Source: Apiospora phragmitis (taxonomy: Eukaryota; Ascomycota; Sordariomycetes; Amphisphaeriales; Apiosporaceae). Taken from it: a DNA stretch of 64,000 nucleotides. This document shows positions 23,682 to 34,881 of the stretch, piece after piece; within the stretch, counting starts at the first letter, position 1; each line of letters begins with the position of its first letter. Below the pieces are notes generated by a model. The model saw only the letters and a list, made by a program, of their open reading frames with translations. It did no database searches and was not told the DNA's origin. The position numbers and the translations under genes are program-made. Location of the stretch: the NCBI GenBank assembly GCA_038363925.1, contig JAQQWL010000005.1, positions 1,302,001-1,366,000 of the forward strand, read 5' to 3'.

Positions 23682-24769
23682 ATATACATTATCTTCATTC
23701 TTGATGTAATGTGAACAAGGCTGTTGGCATCAAACGTATCCTAACCAGACTTGACATCACCCATCAACCTGTCAACTTGTCGTAGATTAAGCCCAGCCTA
23801 ACGTTTTCGTCTTCAGTGTCAAGCAGGCTGTGTGGCCGAAAAGAAGTCGTTCTGCAGGTATGGTGCTACTGCAATCTCCAGCAATAGGATGCAAGCCTCT
23901 AATGAGCAAGCCCACGACAATAGGCCAGGCTCAATGTCTTACCTATGACACTAGAGTTGAGGGCCAGGGGCTAGTCCAGGTATGGGGGTAATATAAACCA
24001 TGAAGGGTGAGGGGGGTTGCGGAAAAGCCTGGCATGGCTGTGCGGCTAGACTGCATATGTAAAGAAATTCATTGCGCAGGCCCCGGCAGGCTGATTCTCA
24101 TCTTCGCCCCCACGCCGGGCCCCCAATTCTTACAACCAGCTGTGGTCGCCCCTGGGGGCCACACGCACTCCCGAGGACCAAAGCCAAGGCTAACGACTTA
24201 TAAGAAAAGGCTGAGAGTCCCTTATCATAATTATACCTGTGCTGAGGAAAAAGACAAGCAGATGATGTTTCATGTGAGATGCTGCTGACTTACAACCCCC
24301 TCTCCCAGTGACATGGTGAACACCACCAAGCGTTTTCGGTTTCAACCTCTTTTTTTGCATCATATGGCGTATGCTCACCAGGCGGACGGTCTGAGCAAGT
24401 ACTCTAGTTGGTCGCAGAGTCCAGTCGTGCCACCTAATATTATCTCGTTTCTTTCGGTGCCTTGGTCAGCTCAGCCTCAAATCAGCATCCAGTGGAGCTA
24501 CTCATCTGCTGAAGGGTTGCTGTTCCTAGCCGGCTCCTCGTCATGTTTTGCCTGAGACCGTTGGTTCTACATCAATGCAAAGTCGATCGGCAGGCAAGCA
24601 CTAGACCCCAATCCCCCACGGATCTACTGGCTGTGCCGACCGCGCCTGCCTGTTGGTCATGCCAAGTGCAAATGGCGCGGCACAGGCGAGAGCATTTAGT
24701 TGAGACACTTTCTTTCATCCATGTCGCTACGCAACGTGAGCTCCCTTCATCATTCAGCCGATTGAGCTC
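23682..24769. other. Divergent intergenic region between two membrane-protein genes
   Basis: No coding frame with recognisable content. It probably holds the promoters of the DUF3176-like gene and of the membrane gene that starts at 24770. Confidence 0.4.
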
Positions 24770-26325
24770 ATGTCGTCTTCGGTATCTGATCATCACCCAC
24801 TCAACAGCTCTTCCCGACAGGGGGTAATAAGCAAGATGGTCTGTGTGGAGGATGGATTCGAGTTCCTATCTGATGACAGCGACAGGCTAAACTATGCAAG
24901 ATCGTGTGACCTCTTCATCGCCTTCCAGCAGTCCTCTGTTAGCCTGCCAACCGAGACTATGATCGAATACCTGGCATCCATTCTGCCACCAGATATAGCC
25001 AAGGCATTACAGTCACCACCAGATGGAACCGATCCACCAGTCTACCCATCATGGGCGTCCTGGAGTGCGCTTCTGACGTGGTACCACCTTTTGGCGGCTC
25101 AGAAGTTCAATGACACAAATCACCTACTAAGATTGAACTGGTATGAATATACATTCTGGAGGGTCGCCGAGGCAGATGCAACTTGCATGCAGCGGGCGTG
25201 TCCTGTATTGTCAGCCGGAAACATCGAGGTTGATCCAGATATGGCTGGCATCGGCGTAAGTTGTCATTGATATTCCGAAGCTCAAATCCCCACGACAACA
25301 TCATGCAATTAAGCAAGAAGGTGGCGTTAGCTGACATGATGCTTCCCAGGTCTTGAGCTCGTACTGTATGGAAGCCGTGCTGGTGACGATGTTCTTCTTC
25401 GTGCTCGTGTTCCTGCCGCGATTGAATAAGGGCGGAGAGCGGGGTTTGGATCTCTCGTCATCGCGAGACTGACAGATGTGCACCGGGGATCGTTGGACGA
25501 TATGTTCCTTGGAGCTAGCATACTGTGCTTCGGTATCCAGCTCGCAGCTATGCAACTGCATCACGTCCAAAGTCCCAAGACGCCCCTCTACTTCCTCGTC
25601 AACAGCCTAGTGTCGTCCTTTTCCTTCCTCCCGCTCTTGGCGCTGTGCTGCCTCGCGGACGCGACGACCATGTCCGCATCCGTTACTGGTTATTTCATGC
25701 CGCAACCTTCGTCTGCTACTGCATGTGGATGATGGTGATCTGGCTGACGGCCACGAAAAATGCCGAATTGAGCTTCATATTCGTGCTCATTCAAACCGTC
25801 CCAAAGGGCAAGTCGGTCCTCGGTGAACTTGTGAACGAGCTTGACCACATACTGCAACCTTACTGCGACTATCAATTCAATGCGAGCACCCGTTATCTGA
25901 AGATGGCGGTGGCATGCGTCTGGGTTGTCATGCTGACGCCGCCGGGAATGTACCTCATCATAGGCACTGTCCATCTCATAGAGTGTTTGCTAGGTAGTAC
26001 GACTGATGCGGCATCGCGACTGACATCGCGCTTCTTTCATTTCGTGCTACCTCTTTTCTGTCTTGTCGGCATGTGGACGATACTCGGGTTGATACTGAAC
26101 ATACGTGGTGTCCTCACTGCGGCATCGCGAGACGAACTGTCAAAGATCGAAATCAACGAATGGGGAGTCGGGCAAATCCTCGCGACTCTGACTTGGATCC
26201 CAGTTGTGGTTGAGATGGGACGCATTGCAATAGGTAAGTAAATACTTGGTCAATCCAAGTCTCTGCCTTTTATTATCTTAATGGGATTCGAGCTGACCTA
26301 GACGTCTTTTTTGTTAGTGGAGTGA
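24770..26325 (+). CDS. Polytopic membrane protein of unknown function
   Basis: Not assigned to a named family. A soluble N-terminal part of about 160 residues (RSCDLFIAFQQSSVSLPTET, then WASWSALLTWYHLLA) precedes the intron 25256-25349. At least six hydrophobic segments follow, among them EAVLVTMFFFVLVFLPRL, LVNSLVSSFSFLPLLALCCL, VACVWVVMLTPPGMYLIIGT and FFHFVLPLFCLVGMWTILGL. The phase shifts near 25435 and again near 25670, each by one base, and the hydrophobic pattern carries on in the new phase. A last intron after 26233 (GTAAGT to TTGTTAG) joins a tiny final exon and TGA at 26323-26325. With the phases corrected it looks like one complete gene. Function is unknown. It diverges from the DUF3176-like gene. 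Confidence 0.6.
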
Positions 26326-26824
26326 AAGGCCACGGGCTTCCGAGATGAGGGAGGGGGAGGAGGAGAAAGATATACTGCCTGGAGCCCTGGCGGGAAATGG
26401 CAGCTACAGGGGGCGTCAGTGCGATTTTAGTGAGGATGAAATCCCACTAGTGCACCTAAGCCAGCGCAACCGAGGCCATTATTAACAGCAGGGCAACGAA
26501 AGTAGCAGCCCAGCTGTATACGTGTCGGTATAGAGCGAGCGACCTGCAGAAATAGTTTTCAAAGAATGATATGAGTTCTTATCTTAAAAAAGGGAGGAGA
26601 TGGCGCTGGTCACTAGACCTCCTTGAAATCAGCTTTTAGGCTGCTGTTATTACCAATAGAGCTTCCCTTCAATTATGCATCCGCTTTTGAAGATCATACT
26701 CACTCATGTACTCAAGAAACGTACCTAAGTAGGTAGGCTTGCACTTCTCATGGCGTTCCTTTTCTCTAGCTTTCTACTTCTTATCAAGTCTGAACCATCC
26801 TTGATGAACGATAATCAAAAACCT
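26326..26824. other. Convergent spacer
   Basis: Short spacer between the convergent membrane-protein gene and the 2OG-dioxygenase gene. Nothing coding or repetitive stands out. Confidence 0.4.
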
Positions 26825-27745
26825 CTAATCCACCTTATTGCCATCCTTCCGCAACTTGTACAGGAGATCCGTCCGGATGGTATATTTCGTACCCGCCAGA
26901 ACATTGTCGCCCGAGTGATACAACCTGCGGTGCTGGAAGATCAGAACGCGGCCGGCCTTCGGGTGGACATTGAGCCGGCGCTTCTCGTCCGACGAGAAGA
27001 AGGTCGTGGCGCCGCCCTCGAGCGCGGTCCGGCCCTTGTCCCCGTCGCCGACCTCGGCCTTGGAGTCGTTGAGGTAGATGTGCACGGTGTAGTGGGTGCG
27101 GAAGACGGTGCCGTCCTCCTCCTCGGTGCTGTAGGCGCCGTCGCAGTGGGGCGCGAAGAACTGGCCGCCGCCGTACTTGAGGTAGCGCATGCGCCGGTTG
27201 ACGCCGTGGAAGTCCCACCACGTCGATGGCTTGTCGGGTTTCGCCGTGACCCCCAGCAGCTCCTCGCCCGTGACCGATCCCAGCTTGTCCATGACGCCCG
27301 GCACCTGCGCGATCCGCGCCCAGAGGCGGTCCACGACGTCCTGGCAGTCCCAGATGATGCGGTCGCTGTTGCGGTAGCTCGTCTCCAGCACCTCGCGGCC
27401 GCCGCCCGCGTTGACCAGGGCGGGCCGCCACGGGCTGCCGTCCTCGCCCATGTCCTCGTCCCGCACGCTCGACTCGGCGAGCCGCAGTAGCGTGTCGCAC
27501 TCCGCGGGCGTGAGCACGTTGTCCAGCACGGCCGCGTAGCACGGCTCGTACTGGGGGAGGTCCGTCTCCTTGAAGTTGATGACCTTGTAGCTGATGGAGT
27601 CGCCGGTGTGGCGCTCGTCCCGCAGGAAGTCGTCCGGGATCGCGACTTCCTTGGACTTGTAGGAGGTTTTGACCGGCATCGCTTGTTTTCTCTGCTCCCG
27701 CGTCGTCGTCGCCGGCTGCTTCTTGCCCAAGATGGCGGACATCAT
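26825..27745 (-). CDS. 2-oxoglutarate/Fe(II)-dependent dioxygenase, prolyl-4-hydroxylase-like
   Basis: A single-exon, undamaged frame of 306 residues. The double-stranded beta-helix core is visible: KYGGGQFFAPHCDGAY supplies the first His and the Asp of the HxD facial triad (here HCD), RRLYHSGDNV the distal His, and TKYTIRTDLLYK the Arg that binds 2-oxoglutarate. THYTVHIYLND and GGATTFF are typical of P4H-fold enzymes. The N-terminus is basic (TTTREQRKQ) and has no signal peptide, so a cytosolic or nuclear enzyme is likely, not an ER collagen-type hydroxylase. ATG at 27745 is preferred. The gene is very GC-rich at third positions. Substrate unknown. It diverges from the aldolase gene. Confidence 0.88.
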   Translation of the reverse strand: MMSAILGKKQPATTTREQRKQAMPVKTSYKSKEVAIPDDFLRDERHTGDSISYKVINFKETDLPQYEPCYAAVLDNVLTPAECDTLLRLAESSVRDEDMGEDGSPWRPALVNAGGGREVLETSYRNSDRIIWDCQDVVDRLWARIAQVPGVMDKLGSVTGEELLGVTAKPDKPSTWWDFHGVNRRMRYLKYGGGQFFAPHCDGAYSTEEEDGTVFRTHYTVHIYLNDSKAEVGDGDKGRTALEGGATTFFSSDEKRRLNVHPKAGRVLIFQHRRLYHSGDNVLAGTKYTIRTDLLYKLRKDGNKVD

Positions 27746-28682
27746 TTTCGGTTGCGAATGACTGATGCTCAGTCCAAATGCGCGGACAGAGGCTGGAAAG
27801 ATTTGGCAAATGCGTGGTGACCAACTTATTGAGGGGGAAATGAAGAACTGTACAGTACAGTGAGTTCCAGGTGCTATGTTGTTGTGGTTCCTGAGTCACT
27901 TGGATTTGTAGCAGAGTGCTGCCTAAACTAGTAGGATGGTCTGATCAACAAAGCTCGGCGTGCGAACCACGCATCTGTGGGCTGTGCTCGCAACTGCCTA
28001 AATGCGACAAAACGTCCTACGATTATGAAACCCAATCCAATCTATGTAGGTACGTGTACATACATGTAGTTATCTTACTTTACTTAACTGCCTAGTCGTT
28101 AGTGTAAAGGGGTATGCAAGGTCCGCATGATAGTTTCTGAAAGAAGTCGCCATGTATCGATTTGGTCGTCATTCGACGATGTTGTTCGGAGACTTGATGT
28201 TGCATATTTCGGTCCAGGGAAACAAAGTAAAATGAAATCCATCGAGACTTGGAATAATTTCTAGGGCAGTTTATATGTAATGAAAATGTGTTTTAGTGCT
28301 GACAGCCTTAGCTGATATTCTAACATTGAGCGGCTGTCGCCCGAAGGAAGTCCTGTCGGTAGCCACTCCGACAAACAAACAACCGCTATGAGATATCGGG
28401 AGATCGCTGCAATGCTGCACCGAATCACCGACCCCATCTCTCGGTAGTCGGGTACGGCGCCATTTCCTGGAGAACCCCGCGCAACGCCCCCAACACCATA
28501 AATACATGCATGTAGAGTCCTGAGGAATGGAAGGGCCATAGCGATAAAAAAAATAGTAAACCCAGCTCTTCTCATTCGATTCTCGAGTCTTTGAGTCTCC
28601 TCTTGAGCATTGAGCTGTCCCTGTTCTCAATATTGCTTGCTATTTAAGTATCTAAGCTTATAAGCCCGAAGAATCAACAATC
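27746..28682. promoter_or_regulatory. Shared divergent upstream region of the dioxygenase and aldolase genes
   Basis: The two intact genes point away from each other across about 940 bases without other coding content. The region contains repeated short GTAGGTACGTGTACATACATG-like words near 28040-28070 and AT-rich sequence near the aldolase. No specific binding site can be assigned. Co-regulation is possible but not shown. Confidence 0.35.
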
Positions 28683-29771
28683 ATGGCTCCAATTCCCCCG
28701 GCCGGCATCTACGTGCCGGTCCCCACCTTCTTCCAGCCCAAGAAGTCGGCGACGTACAACGCCATCGCGTCGCCGTACGACGCCGACACCCAGGCGGTGC
28801 ACTCGGTCTACCTCGCCAAGGCGGGCATCACGGGGCTCGTCGTCCTCGGCAGCACGGGCGAGGCCATCCACCTGAAGAACAAAGAACGCTCTGAGATCTT
28901 GGCCAGTGTGCGCAAGGCCCTCGACGGGGCCGGCTTTAAGGACTACCCCATCGTCGCCGGCACGGCCACGCAGAACGTGGAAGAAACCGTCTCGCAGCTG
29001 GAGGGCGCCCAGGAGGCCGGCGCCCAGTGGGGGCTCTGTCTCGTCCCGGGCTTCTTTGCGGGCGCTAGCACGCAGGAGGGCATCATCCAGTGGTTTACGG
29101 CCGTCGCTGATCAGAGCCCCATCCCCATCATGATGTAAGTCGATTCCTTACTAAGTCCTCGATATTTCGGGGCAGTCAAAGAATATGAAACAATGCACGT
29201 CAGTATCATGAACTAAGTTACTCACACCATCATTAGCTACCACTACCCGGGAGTTTCCAACAATGTCAAAGTCGCCCCCTCGACGTACGTGACGCTGTCC
29301 AAGCACCCCAACATCGTGGGCTGCAAGCTCTCGCACGGCGACATGTCGCACCACGCCCAAGTCGCGTCGAACCCGGCCATCGACCACGCCCAGTTCCAGA
29401 CCTTCTCGGGCCTGGGCCAGCAGCTGCTGCCCGTGGTGGCCGTGGGCGGCGCGGGCGCCATCGACGGGTGTGCGGGCTTCTTCCCCAAGACGGTCGTGGC
29501 GCTGTACGGGCTGTCGACCAAAACTGTAGGAATTACCGAGGGCGAGGTCCGCCGCCGCCGGGAGCTCCAGTACAAGCTCAGCGCCATGGAGGAGCTCATC
29601 GTGCAGACGGGCACCGTCGGCATCAAGGAGGCTATCAGCCGGCTCCGCGGCTTCGGCGACCCGGACGGCACGCGCTTGCCCCTGGTCGGGGGCTTGCCGG
29701 GGGGCGATGCGGCGTGGGCCAAGTGGAAGGAGTGTATTGATGCGATGGAGGAGGAAGAGAACAATCTATGA
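28683..29771 (+). CDS. DHDPS/NAL-family aldolase, probably a 2-keto-3-deoxy sugar-acid aldolase
   Basis: Class I aldolase of the dihydrodipicolinate synthase/N-acetylneuraminate lyase superfamily. Fungi do not make lysine by the DAP route, so members here usually cleave 2-keto-3-deoxy sugar acids, for example L-threo-3-deoxy-hexulosonate in galacturonate breakdown, or act on hydroxyproline-type substrates. The protein starts MAPIPPAGIYVPVPTFFQ. GLVVLGSTGEAIHL is the substrate-carboxylate loop, YHYPG carries the catalytic Tyr, and NIVGCKLSHGD carries the Schiff-base Lys. One intron at 29135-29236 keeps the codon (ATG AT|C TAC). The frame is undamaged, about 328 residues. The exact substrate is not decidable from sequence. 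The nearby LPMO gene fits a plant-polymer lifestyle, but that link is inference. Confidence 0.86.
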
Positions 29772-30074
29772 AGATTCGACTTGTAAGTTGAGTGGGCAAA
29801 AATGGCAGACGAGATTTCAATTGAGGCGACATATGTTCGCAGCGTGTTAGTGGGGTTGCATCTCACGTACGCTAAAAGTTCATTGCCATTGCCGTGTTAC
29901 CCCTGAGCTCTTCTTATCAGGCTAGAATTGTCAATGATATTGAATAAGAGACAAACGATTCATACATTTTCGGAAAACACATTAGTATCAAACTTAACAG
30001 CAACCTATGTCTACAACTTATATCATATAACGCAAACTACCCAATTATCCTACAATGATCCCACCGCACCATGG
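29772..30074. other. Convergent 3' spacer
   Basis: About 300 bases between two convergent stops. AT-rich, with AATAAG-like words at about 29940. Probably both 3' ends. Confidence 0.4.
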
Positions 30075-32472
30075 TTAAGCTATGTATGCCGGGACCCCTG
30101 ATGTTGACTGGTCGGTATCCCCCACTTGTCCGTCCCCTCCATCTTCAGTAGCCTGAGTCTCGGGCAACGTCGACGTCTCCGCCGGAGTAGTCGACTCCTG
30201 CGCCAAGGTAAGCCCCGGGATATGACTGCCCGTCGTATTGACGGCAGGCCAGCCCCACGCGGGAGCACCGATGGGCGGCAACTCGGGCCCGTATTCCCCA
30301 GCCGTGGTGGCATCGGGAACCGGCTCCTCGTTATGCTGCCGCTTCGCAGGAGGTTCCTCCGGAGCGGTGTCATCGTCGTCGTCGTCGTAGTCACTAACAA
30401 GACTGAACTTCCGCTTCGCGCTCTTCTCCACCTCCACGGGTGGTGAAGAAGGCCTGCTTTGGGGGCTGGGGCTGGGTGTGGCAGGTCCTTCGACATTGAG
30501 CGACTGCTGGGATGGGAGTGTGCTGAGGGACTCCATGGGCGCTTCGGGCTGGGGCTGGGGCGCAGGGCTCGGCGCGTCGCTGCGGGAGAACGCATTCTCC
30601 TTCTCCCCTTCCTCTACTTCGTTCGGGGATAGAGGTGGGCTGCTGTAAAACGATAAGCCACTCTGTCCCTCTAGTGGGTCGTAGGAGATGAAAATCATAC
30701 CTGTCATACATCTCTGGGGGTGCTTGGGACTCGGCCGTGTTGACTCGGCCTTGATGATCGGTAAAGATAATCTTGATATCCTCCGCCGGGGTCGGTAGCT
30801 GCTCTCTTATAGCGGCGGGCGATTCCACTTCGATATCAAAGTAGTCATTCCCAACCGTATTCCCTTCAACTGTGGGAAGGGGCTCGTCTTCATCAACATC
30901 GATTATGAAGACATCAGGTTCTGGCTTCTGCAAATCCAGCCTGTCAGCCAAATAACGCACAGCTGACGTGGGAAGAGGGACCTCCTCCGGCCATTTGGGT
31001 CCGTAGAATAGCGGGGTGCCATCATTTCCGTTCTGTTCGGCCGCGGCTTGCTGCTGCTGCTGCTCGTCGTCGCTTTCATGGTCAGCAGCGGCAGTATTTT
31101 CATCCTGCATCGTCACCTCCGCACCCTCTGCCTCTTCGTCGTCGTCACTGCCGACATCCGCCAACTCCACGTCGTCAGTCGGCAAGACATCAGTGCTGGG
31201 TGTAGGCTTGGTCGGTTGTTCAACCTCCTCCTCCTCGTCTGCCATTTCGTCGGCGTCGTCGCCTCCGATAAGCTGAATGAAGGCATCGTCGACATTCTGC
31301 TGCAAGTCCTCCTTGTCGTCTGAATCATCCGACCCAATGCGTGGCAGGCCCCTTTTCAGCAGGCCCTTTCGCACGGGAGGAGGCGGATTGCCGCTATCAA
31401 CATCTTCTTCATCGCTCGACACAGAAGCAGTGTACTCCTTCTCAGAGTCCGAGTGGGCCGTCACCAGATCCTGGTCGGTACGGCTACTGCTGCTGGCGGA
31501 CTCATCATCGAAGCGAAAAGTTCCAATCAGGCCAATTTCCGGCGGCGTAAACAGCCGATGCCGAACCGGAGCATGGGGCTCCTCCTTGCCGTTTTTGGGC
31601 CCCTTGAGCAGCGACAGCGTAACGCGCGGCGTGAAGCCCATGTAGCGCCGCACCTGGCGCGACGCGGCGCCGATCATGTCGTCGCGGGCCTTCTCGAGGT
31701 TGGTCCAGGCGCAAGTCGGGCGCCAGAGGGCGTCGGCGTCGTACGTCTTTCCCTCGCAGTACAGGTCGACGAGGCGGCGCGTGAACTGCTCGAACAGCAC
31801 GAAGGCCCGCAGGCCGGAGCTGAAGAACGCGTCCTCGTCCCGGGATGGCGGCACCCACAGCTCGCCCTCGTGGGCCGCGAAGTCGTCGATGTTGGCGAGC
31901 CCCGGGCGCAGGAACGCGGCGATGCGCGCGCGCACCTTCTTCAGCCGGGCGTCGGCCGCGAAGCCCGTGTCCGGGTCGATGAAGACGGAGTAGTCGACCG
32001 CCGTGAATGGGGCGTTCTTCTTCTTCGGATCGTCCTTGCGCAGGTGCAGGATGACGGTGACGTAGTGGTCGTCCTTGGTGTCGACTTGCTGTATGTAGTA
32101 CTCGCGCTTGCGGATGGATTCGTAACTGCTCTCGAACTGACTTCCAAATTGTTTCAGATACCGCTCGTACCCCACAGTATCGGCGTGGTCGATCCCATAG
32201 GGGAATATATCAAAATCGTCCGGCGACTGCCACGTCATGAGATTCGAGACCTTTGCAGGCAGATGGTCGTAGAGGTACTCTAGGGCGCTTGTAAGACTCT
32301 TGGAGTCAATCGCCGCATCGTAGCGTGTCTGCAGCAGGTTGAGCCCCTTTAAAGCATTCGCGGCGTACGTCTTTTCCTCTTCCACGGGGATTTGGATAGA
32401 CTTGGGTCCTCTCGTCGGGAATGGCAAAGTGCCATCTTCCAGAACAGATGATCTTAAAATGTTTACCGACAT
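30075..32472 (-). CDS. Large acidic protein of unknown function
   Basis: Two exons join across the intron 30643-30700 (donor GTATGA, acceptor TTTTACAG) to give about 779 residues with no frame damage. Residues 1-330 look folded (KTYAANALKGLNLLQTRYDA, then DDHYVTVILHLRKDD and DYSVFIDPDTG). The rest is largely disordered: long Asp/Glu runs near DDEDVDSGNPPPP and DDADEMADEEEEVEQP, a Gln run, and a Pro/Ser-rich tail with a basic patch (KSAKRKF, PPAKRQH) that could be a nuclear localisation signal. The HYV...IDP pattern faintly recalls the His/Asp region of C48 (Ulp1-like) proteases, but I cannot place a catalytic Cys, so I do not claim it. The reading frame after 30707 in the unspliced phase is implausible, which supports the intron. 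Function unknown, possibly nuclear. Confidence 0.7.
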
Positions 32473-33722
32473 CTTCGCGGTGACTCTGGTGAATTCCTTA
32501 TTTTACTTTGATGTGATATTCCAAGCGCTGACTCTGGTGATATTTCTTCTTTTACTTCAATGCGATATTCCAAGGTCTTTAATGATTGTGATCATGAGAA
32601 ACTCCTCTGGCTCTATACATATATCGAACTCCTTAAGTATGCATGGTGGCAGTAACAGGTTCTAACACTCAGGATATTATCATGCTCTACTTTTGTCGTG
32701 CTGAGATCGAATAAAGACGCTACCGATCCGGAGAAAGTGCTATTCCTGGTGGCTGTCTTTGTCTAGTGACAATGTAGTCGAGCGAAACTCGTTGCCTTTG
32801 ATGTGGGAGCACTAGTCTGAATGCAACCGAGACAAACAGGCTTCATTACTGTATAAGAACGAAGTACCAACAGCCGCATTGTTTATGCCTTGGCCTCTAA
32901 GCCAATAGCAGGGGTATCACCCTGTGGCACATTATACCCCCCAACTGTCTGTTAGGTCTTGTAAATCTAACCGAGTGATCGAGTTAATGTGTTACTTGAA
33001 TTGAAGCTATAGGTTATGAGAACTTTTGTATCTACTGCTGCTTACTCGGATCGTAGTTACCCCCGAAAAGGCCACACAATTATGCTGGACATCCTCTGAG
33101 GTGGTCTTCATATACTAAGAGGCGGTTCCTTGAAGGCTCTGATTTCACCACATCCGTCCCGGCGACGTCTTCTACATAATGAGGGGCTCCAGATTGTATG
33201 TCCTTGACTATGTCCTTGACATTGTCTCGTGGCGCGTATTATGATGGTCGGTACAGAAATTGGTTCGCGGTGAGATTTGAGTTTGTCCAAATCTAGATTC
33301 ACCGGAGAATAAGAGACACACTCCCATTCCAACAGGACCTGATAACCCTAACTAGGTCAGTAAGCCTAGCGATAGAGTATTCTAGTATAATGCACCTATA
33401 GGCAAAAGGGTTCAACTCCTTCTGCTGTTATTAGTTTCCTTCTCTCCCTATTTTTCTCCTTTCCGCTTTCCATTTTTAGGCAGTAATTTAATACTATAAG
33501 TATTGCTTTATAGGTTTCTGTTTGTTAGTTTTCAGTAGTACTGCGCCTGAGCTACGTGTCTTTAGAAGTTAATAGAACAGGACGTGGCTCTCTTTGCAAA
33601 TATTTTGGCTCTCTAGAGTATAGCATAATACTCAGACCATGCTTGGTCTCTCGGCTAATGATGAAATCTTGGGGGATTCGAGTATCAGCCGCTTTTAATG
33701 ACTCGCTACTATATAATCTTCC
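32473..33722. other. Divergent intergenic region
   Basis: No coding frame with recognisable content. The first ~100 bases hold two near-copies of an ~30-base segment containing GATATTCCAA (about 32505-32535 and 32550-32580), 45 bases apart, just upstream of the acidic-protein gene. Confidence 0.45.
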
Positions 33723-34643
33723 ATGCGACGAGCTATGGCTGGAGTTGAAAAGCGGCCAGCCAAGAGTGCCTCGATGTCTGTGCAATTTAAAGGCCTCAAA
33801 AGCGAGCCAACATATGGGACTCCCATGGATCATGGAAAGCTTAATGAAAGTAATTATCCGACGCAACGGAGAATCGAAAAGGATTCATACCTACTTCTTG
33901 ATAACCCCGAGGTCTGCCTTTAAATGGCCGCCCTTGCTCCTTCTCTGTTCCGTCTGAATCAGTTCCCCTTACCATCAACAGTCCCGGCAACAGAAGTACA
34001 GAATCTCTATCGAAAAACCCCCCTTTTGGGCCATTCGCACACAAGCCATCTAAGAAAAAGTCGCCAGCGACAGCCGACCGGTGTCCGCCTCCGATCTCAG
34101 CAAGCGACAAGGTTCGATCCGGCACAGTGGCACTATGCAAAACACCAACCGCCCTGCCGTCAGAAGCCCAGAACCCGGCGTCAGCCGGTTTTACTTGGCG
34201 TGGCTGCCATATGCTTCACTGCCATCCTAACAGCCCGCCACTACCGCGACGAGCCATCTAAAGAGGAACGAAGAGGCCACTACCACCACCAGCCATCTAA
34301 AAAGGAAGGAGGAGGCTTCTATTGGGCCAAGATGATTGGTGGCGCTGCCTCGGTGATTTTGCTGCTCGTCCATGGGTACCTGCGGACTGAGGCTTATAAA
34401 AATGTGCACAGTGGGCCGTTTTACCGGGCCTCACCCGTTTTGTGCAGGTTTCATCAGCGTATGCTCGATGGTATTGTTACATGTGCTGTTTTGCCAGCAG
34501 GAGTTTCCTGCATACTATTAGCCTACCAGGCCGAGTTGTGGGTTTTGGATCGGCTATTGGGGCTAGTGGTGGACCACATTGCTGGGAGACAGCCTGGAAG
34601 CATGGGGATGCTAAAGGGGAGTTCTCATTTGGCGGAGTGTTGA
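33723..34643 (+). CDS. Putative membrane protein with a disordered N-terminus, phase uncertain
   Basis: Not recognised. From ATG 33723 one phase encodes a basic, Ser/Thr-rich start (MRRAMAGVEKRPAKSASMS). After about 33910 the protein-like signal moves to another phase (SKNPPFGPFAHKPSKKKSP), and after about 34180 to a third, which carries two hydrophobic segments (QPVLLGVAAICFTAILTA and GGAASVILLLVHGYL) and ends at 34643. This could be one gene with one-base errors or short introns, or chance frames. A partial tandem copy of about 37 bases (34253-34310) encodes two EPSKEERRG/QPSKKEGGG units. A TATATAA element lies about 15 bases before the ATG. Treat the exon structure as unsettled. Confidence 0.3.
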
Positions 34644-34881
34644 GGTTATGCTCATTGAAATCAGACGCAAGACAAACACTACCACCCTCGTTTCTTTTAG
34701 TAGCAATCGGCTAGCAACACTCCGAGTCTTTGCTGCTCCGAACGTTCATAAATCTCACAAACACCGCAATTATCATTCATGAAGAATGGACCGATACTCT
34801 GTCTATTCAACCTCTGTCATATAAAGACTACCGATGAGAGTTCTTCTCTGATATTATCATCCTTCTCCATTTTACTACAGA

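Noticed and set aside
26750..27490. Plus-strand 246-residue frame opposite the dioxygenase
   Set aside because: GC-rich antisense shadow without motifs.
31453..32283. Plus-strand 276-residue frame opposite the acidic protein
   Set aside because: Antisense shadow; the minus-strand frame is continuous and spliced in phase.
30075..32472. Ulp1-like C48 protease
   Set aside because: Only a weak His/Asp-like pattern; no catalytic Cys could be placed.
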